This document shows positions 1-8,086 of a DNA stretch of 43,692 nucleotides, piece after piece. The translations under genes and the position numbers were made by a program. Location of the stretch: positions 1-43,692 of the forward strand of contig PNLY01000043.1 in assembly GCA_013823325.1 (NCBI GenBank), read 5' to 3'. The notes below the pieces were generated by a model that saw nothing but the letters and a program-made list of their open reading frames with translations, was not told the origin of the DNA and did no database searches. The stretch comes from Methylobacterium sp. (GTDB taxonomy: Bacteria; Pseudomonadota; Alphaproteobacteria; Rhizobiales; Beijerinckiaceae). Within the stretch, counting starts at the first letter, position 1; every line of letters starts with the position of its first letter.

Positions 1-576
1 ACCCCCGCCCCGCTGAAGGTGATCAATGTCGACACCGACATGATCATCCCCAAGCAGTATCTGAAGACGATCAAGCGCACCGGCCTCGGCACCGCCCTGT
101 TCTCGGAGATGCGCTACAAGGAGGACGGTTCGGAGAATCCCGACTTCGTCCTCAACCAGCCGGCCTATCGCAAGTCGGAGATCCTGGTCGCCGGCGACAA
201 TTTCGGCTGCGGCTCGTCGCGCGAGCATGCGCCCTGGGCCCTGCTCGACTTCGGCATCCGCTGCGTGATCTCCACCAGCTTCGCCGACATCTTCTACAAC
301 AACTGCTTCAAGAACGGCATCCTGCCGATCGTGGTCAGCCAGGAAGACCTCGACAAGCTGTTCGACGACGCCGACCGCGGCTCGAACGCGACGCTGACGG
401 TCGATCTGGTCAATCAGAGCATCAAGGGCCCCGACGGCGGCGAGGTCCGCTTCGAGATCGATCCGTTCCGCAAGCACTGCCTGCTCAACGGCCTCGACGA
501 CATCGGCCTCACCATGGAGAAGTCGAGCAAGATCGACGCCTATGAGGAGAAGCTCAAGAGCCGCGCCTGGGCTTGA
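1..576 (+). CDS. leuD: 3-isopropylmalate dehydratase small subunit, 5'-truncated by the window edge
   Basis: LeuD is the small, swivelling-domain subunit of isopropylmalate isomerase. With LeuC it converts 2-isopropylmalate to 3-isopropylmalate in cytosolic leucine synthesis. The frame is open from base 1 ([20 protein letters not shown]), so the gene starts upstream; a GTG at 19 lies inside the conserved [15 protein letters not shown] block and is not the true start. The 191 residues present, against about 200 in the family, suggest that only some ten residues are missing. The signature [13 protein letters not shown] is near residue 70 of this fragment, followed by the conserved [17 protein letters not shown] segment. 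The C-terminal half is complete and stops with TGA at 574-576. Paired palindromic repeats follow. Identification is firm; LeuC is not in view. Confidence 0.97.
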   Translation, partial: TPAPLKVINVDTDMIIPKQYLKTIKRTGLGTALFSEMRYKEDGSENPDFVLNQPAYRKSEILVAGDNFGCGSSREHAPWALLDFGIRCVISTSFADIFYNNCFKNGILPIVVSQEDLDKLFDDADRGSNATLTVDLVNQSIKGPDGGEVRFEIDPFRKHCLLNGLDDIGLTMEKSSKIDAYEEKLKSRAWA

Positions 577-596
577 GCCTTAGCGTGCGAACCACG

Positions 597-755
597 CCCT
601 CCCCCTCTCCCCCTGCGGGAGAGGGTTGGGGTGAGGGGTCGCGCCGCCCTTGATAGTTGGCGCCGATCCGAGATGGCAGCTTGAGAGGTCGCGCGACCCC
701 TCATCCGTCTCGGCTTCGCCGAGCCACCTTCTCCCGCAAGGGGAGAAGGGGCGCT
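597..755. repeat. Inverted pair of REP-like palindromic elements
   Basis: The left unit (about 597-643) contains the hairpin CCCTCTCCCCCTGCGGGAGA followed by GGGGTGAGGGGTCGCG. The right unit (about 685-755) is the same element in opposite orientation: its reverse complement has CTCCCCTTGCGGGAGAAGG and ends in GATGAGGGGTCGCG. The right unit also carries an extra small hairpin, TCGGCTTCGCCGA. Two inverted palindromes around a short spacer are the architecture of REPIN/BIME elements. They occupy the gap between the ends of leuD and the convergent DUF1501 gene and may also act as a terminator. Confidence 0.7.
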
Positions 756-1998
756 AAACGATCAGCCCTTGCATCGGTGCCAATCCGCCGGTGCCGGGGA
801 ACACCCTCTCCGCCAGCACCGGCCCCGACAATCCGAAGAGGTCGGCAACGACGCCCTTCGCAACCGCGCGGATGTCGGTGGTCGGCCTGAGGTCGCGCTG
901 CTCGTGCAGTTGCTCGAGCTTCAGCCCGGGCCAGTCGACGATCATCCGCCTGCCCTTGACCGCGCCGCCGACCAGGAAGGCGACCGTGCCGGTGCCGTGA
1001 TCGGTGCCGACGGTGCCGTTGACGCGGGCAGTGCGGCCGAACTCGGTGACCACCATCACGACCGTATCCTTCCAGACGGGCTTCAGGCCGTTTTCGAAGG
1101 TCGCAAGCGCGCCGTCGAGCCCGCCGAGCAGGGTTGCAAGCCGGCCCTTGGCGCCGCCCTCATTGGCATGCGTGTCCCAGCCCTCGAACGCCAGCGCGGC
1201 GATGCGCGGGCCGTCCTCGGCGCCGACCAACCGCGCCGCACCCTCGGCGATGCGCTTCATGCCTTCGGCGCTGTCCGGCCCGCCGCCGCCACGCGGCTGC
1301 TCGGCCCCCTGCTTCGACGCGATCAATTCGGTCTCGATCGCCCGTTTCAGCACCAGCGCCAAAGCGGGATCGCGCTCGCCATAGAGATCGCCGAGACGCT
1401 GGACCAGGTCGGCGCCGGCCCGCGCCATGCGCGGCGGCGCCCAGCCGAGCACCGGCGCCTGCCCGCGCACCACCAGCGGCGGGACCACGCCGACGCCAAG
1501 CGCGCCATGGCGCGAGACCGCCTCGCCCGGCGGCAGGCTGGCGATCAGCCGGTTGAGCCAGCCTGAATCGGTCTTGCCCGGGCCGCCCTGCCCGCTCTCC
1601 AGCACGTCCTGCCCGTCGAAATGCGAGCGCTCGCGATAGCCGGTAGCACTGGCATGGACGATCGCCGCCTGCCCGCCGGCATAGAGGCGCGCGAGGTTCG
1701 GCATCGCCGGATGCAAATAGAAGAAGCCGTCGAGCGGCAGCGCCGCCTCCGGGCCATCCTTCGCCAGCGCGATGCCCTCGCGCAGATCGGCATAGGCGGG
1801 GTCGCCAAGCGGCGGCACGGCCGAGAGCCCGTCGAGCGCGCCGCGGAGCACGACCAGCAGGAAGCGGGAATCGCGCGAGCCTGCCGCCGCATGGGCAAAC
1901 TTCGGCATATAGGACCAGGCGAAGAGCGCGCTGGCCGCGCCGAGCACGGCTCGGCGCGAGGGTGTCATCCGTTCGCAATCATCGTCGTCGGCGGCCAT
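754..1998 (-). CDS. DUF1501 family protein with a Tat signal
   Basis: This 414-residue protein belongs to the DUF1501 family of exported, alkaline-phosphatase-fold proteins of unknown reaction. The N-terminus has a twin-arginine motif (SRRAVLG, arginines at residues 15-16) followed by a hydrophobic stretch ending in AHA, so folded export to the periplasm is expected. Family blocks seen include SHFDGQDVLESG, EFGRT at about 319 and GTDHG at about 331. The ATG at 1998 was chosen because GGAGG stands five bases upstream; a GTG at 2004 overlaps the stop of the preceding DUF1800 gene, so the two are translationally coupled. DUF1501 and DUF1800 genes are commonly adjacent, and the pair probably works together at the envelope. 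The substrate is unknown. Confidence 0.92.
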   Translation of the reverse strand: MAADDDDCERMTPSRRAVLGAASALFAWSYMPKFAHAAAGSRDSRFLLVVLRGALDGLSAVPPLGDPAYADLREGIALAKDGPEAALPLDGFFYLHPAMPNLARLYAGGQAAIVHASATGYRERSHFDGQDVLESGQGGPGKTDSGWLNRLIASLPPGEAVSRHGALGVGVVPPLVVRGQAPVLGWAPPRMARAGADLVQRLGDLYGERDPALALVLKRAIETELIASKQGAEQPRGGGGPDSAEGMKRIAEGAARLVGAEDGPRIAALAFEGWDTHANEGGAKGRLATLLGGLDGALATFENGLKPVWKDTVVMVVTEFGRTARVNGTVGTDHGTGTVAFLVGGAVKGRRMIVDWPGLKLEQLHEQRDLRPTTDIRAVAKGVVADLFGLSGPVLAERVFPGTGGLAPMQGLIV

Positions 1999-2000
1999 GC

Positions 2001-3464
2001 TCACCTCCGCTGGAATTCGGGCGACATCAGCAACAGCGCGAGCGCCTGCGGCTTGCTCTCGGCCCGGGCCACGGCCTGCCGGGTCTGCGGCGAAGCGAGC
2101 GGGCCGAGCACCTCCTCGACCAGTGCGCGCGGATCGGCGACGGAGCCCGCCGCCTGCCGGCCGAGCTGGGCTGCGACATCGATGCGGGTCTTGATCCCCT
2201 CCGGCGTCGCCCAGGCGGCGTTCGTGTCGGGATAGCCGTCCGGTCCGGAAGGCTGCCAGAGCTGCTGGCCCATCACGCCGAGCGGCCCGGCGATCTGGCC
2301 GAAATCCGGCCTGCGGCCAAGCGCACGGAACGACGCCACCAGGAACTCCTGCGGCGTGCGCAGCTTGGTCGCGGGTGCAGACGCAGCAAGCTCCGAGGTC
2401 ACCAGCGTGCGCGACAGCGCGGCAAGATCACCTCCGGTCTCGCGGAAGCTGCGGGCGAGCTCGGCGACCAGCGCCTGCGGCGGCTCGTCGGCGACGAAAT
2501 GGCGGGCGAGCTTGCGGGCGATGAAATTGGCCGTGCTCGGATGGCGGGTGAGATCGGCGAGCGCCGCCAGGCCCATCTCCTTGCCCTCCTGCCGGTAGAC
2601 CTTGCCAAGCAGCTTCTGGCCGCCAGGATCGTGCAGGCCGGGGTTGAAGGCGAAGGAACCGGGGAAGCCGAGCCGGGCGTCACGCCCGACCACCGTCCAG
2701 CCGGTGATGATCCGCGCCAGCGAAGTGACGTCGGCCTGCGTATAGCCACCGGAGACGCCGAGCGTATGCAGCTCCATGATCTCGCGGGCGAGATTCTCGT
2801 TGAGGCCGCGGCCACGGCGCTTGCCGGCGCGCGAGTCCGGGCCGATCGAGAGCTGGTTGTCGAGGAAGTTGAGCATCGCCGGATGGCTCTCGACCGCAAC
2901 CAGCAGGTCCTCGAAACGACCGAAGATGTTGGGGCGGATCGCCTCGCGCTCGAAGGCGCCGGCCATGGCGCGGACGAAATTACCCTTGGCGACCGAGACG
3001 CAGAAATGGTTCGACCAGAACTGCACCATTCGCTCGGCGAAACCGAATTCTGCCTCGAGCGCGCCCTGGATGCGCGCCACCGCTTCCTCGCGATAGACCT
3101 TCGCCGGAAAGGGCGGCTCCGGCGGGGGCGGCTTGGCCATCGGGCCTTGCGGCTGCCCGGGCATGGGCGATGCGGCTGCGACCTGAACGCCCTGCCCCAT
3201 CGCTTGCTGGCCGCCAGCCTGCTGGGCGGCGACGCGCTTTGCCTCGCGGGCGGCGCGTTCCTCATCCTCAAAAGCGTAGAGCGCCCGGCCGATCGGCGCC
3301 GCGCCGGAGAAGCTGACGCGCGGCTGCAGCGCGCCCTCAGGACGAATGTCGGCGAGCAGGCGCTCGCGGACATCTCCCGGCATAACGCCCTGCCCCGGCT
3401 TCTGGCCGAGGCCGAAGCGTTGCAGGGTCAACGTCCTCAAGCGCGGGTCTGACCAATCCGCCAT
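2001..3464 (-). CDS. DUF1800 family protein
   Basis: The product is 487 residues and matches the DUF1800 family, whose members are almost always encoded beside a DUF1501 gene. Recognisable blocks are MVQFWSNHFCVSVAKG in the first half, the helix NENLAREIMELHTLGVSGGY at about 221-240, and a C-terminal SPEFQRR. The first 30 residues are not an obvious signal peptide, although the partner carries a Tat signal; the protein could be exported with the partner or remain cytosolic. A proline- and glutamine-rich, low-complexity stretch lies at about residues 80-120. The start has a strong GGAGG upstream. The gene is first in the two-gene unit, and its TGA overlaps the possible GTG start of DUF1501. 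The biochemical role is unknown in the family. Confidence 0.9.
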   Translation of the reverse strand: MADWSDPRLRTLTLQRFGLGQKPGQGVMPGDVRERLLADIRPEGALQPRVSFSGAAPIGRALYAFEDEERAAREAKRVAAQQAGGQQAMGQGVQVAAASPMPGQPQGPMAKPPPPEPPFPAKVYREEAVARIQGALEAEFGFAERMVQFWSNHFCVSVAKGNFVRAMAGAFEREAIRPNIFGRFEDLLVAVESHPAMLNFLDNQLSIGPDSRAGKRRGRGLNENLAREIMELHTLGVSGGYTQADVTSLARIITGWTVVGRDARLGFPGSFAFNPGLHDPGGQKLLGKVYRQEGKEMGLAALADLTRHPSTANFIARKLARHFVADEPPQALVAELARSFRETGGDLAALSRTLVTSELAASAPATKLRTPQEFLVASFRALGRRPDFGQIAGPLGVMGQQLWQPSGPDGYPDTNAAWATPEGIKTRIDVAAQLGRQAAGSVADPRALVEEVLGPLASPQTRQAVARAESKPQALALLLMSPEFQRR

Positions 3465-3558
3465 GCCCTCGCCTCCGCCATCTGCGTCGCCCTAAGCAGA
3501 CTCCACTGCAACTATGGCGAAAGCCCGACCACCCGTTCAATTACTTCCCACAATGAGA

Positions 3559-3590
3559 AAGGCCGCCGTCCGCTCGGGAACGGCGGCCTT
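3559..3590 (-). terminator. Rho-independent-type hairpin after the DUF4394 gene
   Basis: AAGGCCGCCGT and ACGGCGGCCTT form an 11-bp perfect stem with a ten-base loop. On the minus strand it is followed by TTCTC, a weak U-tract. It lies 25 bases past the stop of the DUF4394 gene and also faces the start of the DUF1800 operon. Confidence 0.7.
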
Positions 3591-3615
3591 CCGCAAATCA
3601 AACGACGCGTTCAGC

Positions 3616-4404
3616 TCACATCGCCGGCAGCGCCGCAATATCGCGCACCGCCGCGCTGAGCCCGGCTATCTTGCCGACCATAGCGGCCTTGCCGGTGGCG
3701 AGATCGACCTTGTAGAGGCCGCCATCGGCGACCAGCCAGCCGGTGTTGCTGCCATCGGCGGCCGTCTCGATGTCGAAGGCGATCGCCTTCGGGGTGACGC
3801 CGAGCTTGCCGATCGCGCCGAGCACACCGTCATTCGGCGGCGCCTGCTTCAGGAGGCCGCCGATCTTGCCGTCGATGTCGTAGAGCGCCGTCTCCTTGGT
3901 GCCCTTGACCGAATTGCTGTAGGCGCCGGCGACGACCATCGGCGTCTCGCCCTTGTGCATGTCGGTCTCGGCGAATTTCAGCTTGCCGTCGACCGTGGTC
4001 TTGCCGTCGTCGACATTGACGCGCAGGTTCGTGCCATCCGAGCCGATGACGCGCAGCCGGTCGGCCGCCGGGTTGAAGTCGACCGTCGCCATGGTGCTTG
4101 CGGCGAGCACCGTGTCCATCTTCGACTTCATCGTCGCCTTGCCGGCCTTGTCGACCGTGTAGATCGTGCCGTCGGTAGCGAGCGCGTAGAGCATGCCGTC
4201 GGCTGGGCGAACGTCGATGCCGGCGATCTTGCCGTTAAGGCCGCTGACCTTCATCGACTTGCCGGCCTTCTGGGTGGCGGTATCGACCATGGTCAGCGTA
4301 TCGTCGCCGGTCAGCACTGCGAGCGTGCCGGCCTGGGCCGCGGTCGCGGCAATAGCCGCGCTGAGCATGGTGGGAGCGAGAAGCAGGTTGCGAGCCTTGG
4401 TCAT
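3616..4404 (-). CDS. DUF4394 exported protein
   Basis: This 262-residue protein has a Sec-type signal peptide (MTKARNLLLAPTMLSAAIAA..AQA, cleavage near residue 25). The mature part resembles DUF4394, a beta-propeller-like family of extracytoplasmic proteins with repeats such as LAVLTGDDTLTMVDTAT and GTIYTVDKAGKAT. ATVDFNPAADRLRVIGSDG and a C-terminal DIAALPAM are typical of the family. The start at 4404 is supported by GGAGG seven bases upstream. A longer in-frame reading to 4539 runs through a terminator hairpin and is unlikely to be coding. The gene is divergent from the ECF sigma factor and anti-sigma genes, and may be a target of that sigma factor. The molecular function is not known. Confidence 0.88.
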   Translation of the reverse strand: MTKARNLLLAPTMLSAAIAATAAQAGTLAVLTGDDTLTMVDTATQKAGKSMKVSGLNGKIAGIDVRPADGMLYALATDGTIYTVDKAGKATMKSKMDTVLAASTMATVDFNPAADRLRVIGSDGTNLRVNVDDGKTTVDGKLKFAETDMHKGETPMVVAGAYSNSVKGTKETALYDIDGKIGGLLKQAPPNDGVLGAIGKLGVTPKAIAFDIETAADGSNTGWLVADGGLYKVDLATGKAAMVGKIAGLSAAVRDIAALPAM

Positions 4405-4510
4405 GTGATGTCCTCCGGTTCGTGTCGCAATCTCAAAAGGGCTGGCCGACGCTTCCTGCGATGCGGCACCCATGGCGGATAGCGGCGGCGGTTCCGGGCG
4501 GATGCGCATG

Positions 4511-4548
4511 AAAAAATAAAAGCCGCCGCCTGCATCCAAGGCGGCGGC
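4511..4548 (-). terminator. Intrinsic terminator or attenuator in the divergent intergenic region
   Basis: GCCGCCGCCT (4522-4531) and AGGCGGCGGC (4539-4548) form a perfect 10-bp stem with a seven-base loop. Read on the minus strand it is followed at once by TTTTATTTTTT. This is the strongest intrinsic terminator in the window, yet it lies about 105 bases upstream of the DUF4394 start rather than behind a gene. It could attenuate a long DUF4394 leader or block antisense transcription leaving the sigma-factor gene. Confidence 0.75.
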
Positions 4549-4604
4549 CTTCGCGTAACAATGTGCCGCTGCTCTCGCGAGGGCGGCCGGAACCGGGGAG
4601 ATGG

Positions 4605-5168
4605 ATGGCGACCGACGTGAAGCAGCCTGGACAGCTCGGCGAGATCGAGACCGCGCTGCTCGCCTGCGCCGCCGGCGACAAAAACGCGCTCCGCCGCATC
4701 TACCAGGCGGAGTCGCCGCGTATGCTCGGGGTGGCGCAGCGTCTCCTGAAGCGCCGGGCCCTGGCGGAGGAAGCGGTGCAGGACGCGTTCGTGCTGATCT
4801 TCCGGCATGCGGCCCGCTTCGATCCCGAGCGCGGTGCCGGCCTGACCTGGATCTACGCGATCCTGCGCAACCGCTCCCTCTCGATCCTGCGCGACGAGAA
4901 GCGGACCGAGACGAGCGACACGCCGATCGCCGAGGAGACGCCGAGCGAGGAGGATGATCCGGAGACGGCGATGGCGAAGCTGTCGGACGCCAGCGCGCTG
5001 CGGGCGTGTCTGGAGACGCTCTCGCCGCAGCGGCGCGGCCTCGTGCTGCTCGCCTTCGTCCAGGGCCTGACCCATGGCGAGATCGCGGGGCGGATGAAGC
5101 TGCCGCTCGGCACCGTCAAATCCTGGATCCGCCGCTCGCTGCTCTCGCTGAAGGAGTGCCTCGGATGA
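4605..5168 (+). CDS. ECF-type RNA polymerase sigma factor (SigK-like)
   Basis: The 187-residue product has the two-domain layout of ECF sigma factors. Region 2 runs over about residues 15-90, with AEEAVQDAFVLIFRHAARFDP and LTWIYAILRNRSLSILR. Region 4 runs over about 120-185, with a helix-turn-helix reading HGEIAGRMKLPLGTVKSWIR. The start at 4605 has GGGGAG five bases upstream; an earlier in-frame ATG at 4563 lacks a ribosome site. The stop overlaps the ATG of the anti-sigma gene (ATGA at 5165-5168), which fits stoichiometric production of both partners. Pairing with an RskA-type anti-sigma factor suggests the SigK class. The promoters it reads and the stress it responds to cannot be told; the divergent DUF4394 gene is a natural candidate target. 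Confidence 0.93.
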   Translation: MATDVKQPGQLGEIETALLACAAGDKNALRRIYQAESPRMLGVAQRLLKRRALAEEAVQDAFVLIFRHAARFDPERGAGLTWIYAILRNRSLSILRDEKRTETSDTPIAEETPSEEDDPETAMAKLSDASALRACLETLSPQRRGLVLLAFVQGLTHGEIAGRMKLPLGTVKSWIRRSLLSLKECLG

Positions 5169-5911
5169 GCCCCGCCATCGATGCAGCCTCCCCGGAAGCC
5201 GTCGCGCTCGCGGGCGAATATGTCCTCGGCCTGCTCGAAGGCCAGGAACGGGACGCCGCCGAGCGCCGCCTGGAGCAGGACGGTGCCTTCGCGGGCGCGG
5301 TCGAGCGCTGGCGACGCCATTTCGCCGCGCTCGACGCCACGACCACGCCGATCACGCCACCAGCCGAGCTTTGGTCCCGTATCGAGGCCGGGATTGCCGG
5401 AGTGATCAAGCCCGCCGCCTCGACGGGGATCGCGCGCCCGGCCTTGGCAACCTCCAGCCGCCTCCTCGACTTGTGGAACAGCCTGTTCGTCTGGCGCGGC
5501 GCCGCCTTCGCCGGAGCCCTGGCGACCGTGCTGCTGGTAATCGGCCTGTTCGGCGCGCTCGATCGCGCCAAGCGTCAGCCGCTGATGGTCGCGGTGCTGC
5601 TGACCGAGGGCAACGCCGCCGCCGCGGTGGTCAACACCTTCGCCGATGGCCGGGTCGAGATGCTGCCGTTGCAGAGCATCGACGTGCCGGCCGGCAAGGC
5701 GCTGGAAATCTGGACCTTGTGGGACCGGGCCGTCGGGCCGCGCTCGGTCGGCCTGATCGACCGCGCCCGCTCGACGCCCCTGCGGCTCGACAACCTGCCG
5801 CTCGGCAACGGCCAGCTCTTCGAGATCACGCTGGAGCCGGCGAGCGGCTCGCCGATCGGACGCCCGACCGGCCCGATCATCGCCAAGGGCACGACCTCGC
5901 AGCGGCTGTGA
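5165..5911 (+). CDS. Membrane-anchored anti-sigma factor, RskA type
   Basis: This 248-residue protein should hold the upstream ECF sigma factor inactive at the inner membrane. Residues 1-80 form a cytosolic anti-sigma domain; the opening LAGEYVLGLLEGQERDAAERR and ERWRRHFAALD are typical of RskA/ChrR-like regulators. No zinc-binding HxxxCxxC motif is visible. One transmembrane segment (FAGALATVLLVIGLFGAL) lies near residues 118-136. The periplasmic part matches the anti-sigma-K C-terminal domain, with VNTFADGRVEMLPL, ALEIWTLWD and LFEITLEPASGSPIGRPTGPI. The four-base overlap with the sigma gene argues for translational coupling. Release presumably involves regulated proteolysis, as in related systems; that is inferred. 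Confidence 0.92.
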   Translation: MSPAIDAASPEAVALAGEYVLGLLEGQERDAAERRLEQDGAFAGAVERWRRHFAALDATTTPITPPAELWSRIEAGIAGVIKPAASTGIARPALATSSRLLDLWNSLFVWRGAAFAGALATVLLVIGLFGALDRAKRQPLMVAVLLTEGNAAAAVVNTFADGRVEMLPLQSIDVPAGKALEIWTLWDRAVGPRSVGLIDRARSTPLRLDNLPLGNGQLFEITLEPASGSPIGRPTGPIIAKGTTSQRL

Positions 5912-5990
5912 TGGACCGGGCCGGTGCTGACGCGATAGGACGTCACGAATGGCAGGTTCGGCAGGCCTGCAAGGCCGACGGCGAGAGGCG

Positions 5991-6740
5991 ATGACTGATC
6001 TGAACGGACGAACGGCCTTGGTCACCGGGGCCGGTAAGGGCCTCGGGCTTGCGATCGCCAAAGGACTCGCCACGCGCGGCGCGCATGTGGTGATCCATGG
6101 CCGCAGCCAGGACGCACTCGACAGCACTGCCGCCGAATTGGCCGCGGAAGGGCTCGCGGTCTCGACCTTCGCCGCCGACCTTGCCGAGGAGGAGGAAACA
6201 GCAACGGCGCTTGATGGGCTGGTCGCGCGCCATTCCCGTATCGACATCCTCGTCAACAATGCCGGCCTGCGCGACCGCAGGCCGCTCGACGCGCTCGACC
6301 GTGCCGCCTTCCGGGCGCTGCTCGAGGTCAATCTCGTCGCGCCGTTCGACCTGGTGCGGCGGCTTGCCCGGCACATCCCGGATGGCGGGCGCATCGTCAA
6401 CATCACCTCGATCGCCGGCTCGATCGCGCGGGCCGGCGATCCCGGCTACATCGCGACCAAGGGCGGGCTCGAAGCGCTCACCCGCGCGCTCGCGGCCGAA
6501 CTCGGCCCGCGCGGCATCACGGTCAACGCCGTCGCGCCCGGCTTCTTCGCGACGCAGGCCAATGCCGGCCTCGTCGCCGATCCCGGCATCGCCGGCATGC
6601 TGGCGCAGCGGACCTCGATCGGGCGCTGGGGCGTTCCCGACGAGCTGGTCGGCGCCGTCGCCTTCCTGTGCTCGCCGGAAGCGGCCTATGTCACCGGCGT
6701 GACGCTACCGGTCGACGGCGGCTATCTCGCCCATTTCTGA
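5991..6740 (+). CDS. Short-chain dehydrogenase/reductase
   Basis: This is a classical SDR of 249 residues with a Rossmann fold that uses NAD(P)H. The cofactor motif TGAGKGLG is near residue 13, NNAG near 88, the catalytic serine lies in ITSIAGS, and YIATK supplies the tyrosine and lysine. The end, YVTGVTLPVDGGYLAHF, is typical of FabG-like and gluconate 5-dehydrogenase-like enzymes. The start at 5991 has GAGAGG a few bases upstream. The substrate cannot be told from sequence. It follows the anti-sigma gene by about 80 bases and converges on the MalY/PatB gene, so context gives no pathway. Confidence 0.9.
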   Translation: MTDLNGRTALVTGAGKGLGLAIAKGLATRGAHVVIHGRSQDALDSTAAELAAEGLAVSTFAADLAEEEETATALDGLVARHSRIDILVNNAGLRDRRPLDALDRAAFRALLEVNLVAPFDLVRRLARHIPDGGRIVNITSIAGSIARAGDPGYIATKGGLEALTRALAAELGPRGITVNAVAPGFFATQANAGLVADPGIAGMLAQRTSIGRWGVPDELVGAVAFLCSPEAAYVTGVTLPVDGGYLAHF

Positions 6741-6752
6741 AGGCCACAGCCT

Positions 6753-7937
6753 TCACTGAAGGTCGGCGAAGGCCCGCTTCAGGCGCTCGGCGGCCTCGAC
6801 CACGACGGCGCGCTGGGTGGCGAGATTGAAGCGCAGGAAATTGTCGCCGCCGGCGCCGAAGCTCGCGCCATGGTTCACCGCGATCTTCGCCTGCTTCTCG
6901 ACACGGGTGATGAAATCCTTCGGCTCCATGCCGGTGCCGGCGAAGTCGACCCAGGCGAGATAGGTCGCTTCCAGCGGCATCGAGCGCAGGCCGGGGATGG
7001 CGTTGATCGCCGCGTCGAAGAGCTTGCGGTTGCCGTCGAGATAGGCGGTCAGCGCATCGACCCAGGCGGCGCCCTCCTTGCTGTAGGCCGCCGTCGACAT
7101 CTCCATGCCGAAGGAGTTCGGGGAGATGCCGAGCGCGTTCATGCGGGCGCGGAACGGCGCGCGCAATTTCTCGTCGGGGATGATGACGTTGCCGACATGG
7201 GCGCCGGCGATGTTGAAGGTCTTGGTCGTCGCGGTCATCATCACCAGGCGGTCGACGATCTCCGGCGCGGCATTGGCCATGACGGTGTGCTTGTAGCCGG
7301 GCATGACCAGATCATGGTGGATCTCGTCCGAGACCAGGATGAGGTCGTGGCGGACGCAGAAATCGGCGATCTGGCGGAGCTCCTCGCGGCTCCAGACCCG
7401 CCCGCCCGGATTATGCGGCGAGCACAGGATCAGCATTGTCTCCTTGCCGGTCATCTGCGCATCCCAGGCGGGGATGTCGAGGAAATAGCGGCCGTCCTGC
7501 TGCGCCAGCCGGCACTCCACGACCTCGCGGCCAGCGGCCTTAATGACGCGGGCGAAGGCGTGATAGACCGGCGTCATCAGCACGACGCCATCGCCCGGTT
7601 TGGTATAGGCGTCGACGCAGAGCGCGGTGCCGTTGACCAGCCCATGCGTGGTGAAGATCGCCTCCGGCGCGACTTCCCAACCATGGCGCTCCTGCATCCA
7701 CCAGCGGATGGCGTCGCTGTTCGTCTTCTCGTGACCGAAATAGCCGTAGACGCCATGGGCGGCCATCGCCTCGACCGCGGCCTGCACGCAGGCCGGCGGG
7801 CGGAAGTCCATGTCCGCGACCCACATGGCGATGCCCTCGGAGGCCGGCACGCCGTAGATGGCTTCCATCTTGTCCCATTTGGCGCAGTTGCTGCCGCGGC
7901 GGTCGATGTGCAAGTCAAAGGTCGAAGCTGCGATCAT
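6753..7937 (-). CDS. MalY/PatB family PLP-dependent aminotransferase (cystathionine beta-lyase type)
   Basis: This fold-type I PLP enzyme of 394 residues belongs to the MalY/PatB group, whose members cleave carbon-sulfur bonds (cystathionine to homocysteine, pyruvate and ammonia) or act as aminotransferases. Features visible are FDLHIDRRGSNCAKWD and MWVADMDFRPP at the N-terminus, SPHNPGGRVW, VSDEIHHDLV and the PLP-lysine block ATTKTFNIAGAHVGN. The start at 7937 was preferred over 8027 because homology begins there. A 7-bp inverted repeat (7999-8020) lies upstream. The enzyme could serve methionine synthesis, cysteine breakdown or sulfur-compound use; the neighbours do not decide. Confidence 0.9.
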   Translation of the reverse strand: MIAASTFDLHIDRRGSNCAKWDKMEAIYGVPASEGIAMWVADMDFRPPACVQAAVEAMAAHGVYGYFGHEKTNSDAIRWWMQERHGWEVAPEAIFTTHGLVNGTALCVDAYTKPGDGVVLMTPVYHAFARVIKAAGREVVECRLAQQDGRYFLDIPAWDAQMTGKETMLILCSPHNPGGRVWSREELRQIADFCVRHDLILVSDEIHHDLVMPGYKHTVMANAAPEIVDRLVMMTATTKTFNIAGAHVGNVIIPDEKLRAPFRARMNALGISPNSFGMEMSTAAYSKEGAAWVDALTAYLDGNRKLFDAAINAIPGLRSMPLEATYLAWVDFAGTGMEPKDFITRVEKQAKIAVNHGASFGAGGDNFLRFNLATQRAVVVEAAERLKRAFADLQ

Positions 7938-7998
7938 CTCGGGTTCCGATGCGTTGCCGGGGCCAGCACAGGACCATCGCATACCAAGAAAATTCTTC

Positions 7999-8020
7999 TG
8001 CGCCAGCAGCGTTTGGCGCA
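7999..8020. promoter_or_regulatory. Inverted repeat upstream of the MalY/PatB gene
   Basis: TGCGCCA (7999-8005) and TGGCGCA (8014-8020) are perfect 7-bp arms with an eight-base spacer, about 60 bases before the MalY/PatB start. The spacing fits a dimeric regulator site, but no regulator gene is adjacent. Confidence 0.35.
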
Positions 8021-8031
8021 ATTCCAATCTA

Positions 8032-8069
8032 CCGTGACGGTCTGGCGGGGTCGCCGTGACGGTTCTGGC
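8032..8069. repeat. Tandem direct repeat in a divergent promoter region
   Basis: CCGTGACGGTCTGGC (8032-8046) is repeated as CCGTGACGGTTCTGGC (8054-8069). The starts are 22 bases apart, close to two helical turns. The second copy ends just before TATAAG (8075-8080), a likely -10 box of the 8087 gene. Confidence 0.5.
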
Positions 8070-8086
8070 ACTGCTATAAGCGGCCC

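Noticed and set aside
1962..3452. Long plus-strand frame opposite the DUF1800 gene, and similar frames opposite MalY/PatB (6870-8090) and the DEAD helicase (31689-33554)
   Set aside because: No ribosome sites or domain likeness; they shadow genes with convincing families on the other strand.
4405..4539. N-terminal extension of the DUF4394 protein by 45 residues
   Set aside because: It would read through the terminator hairpin and hide the signal peptide; the ATG at 4404 has a strong ribosome site.
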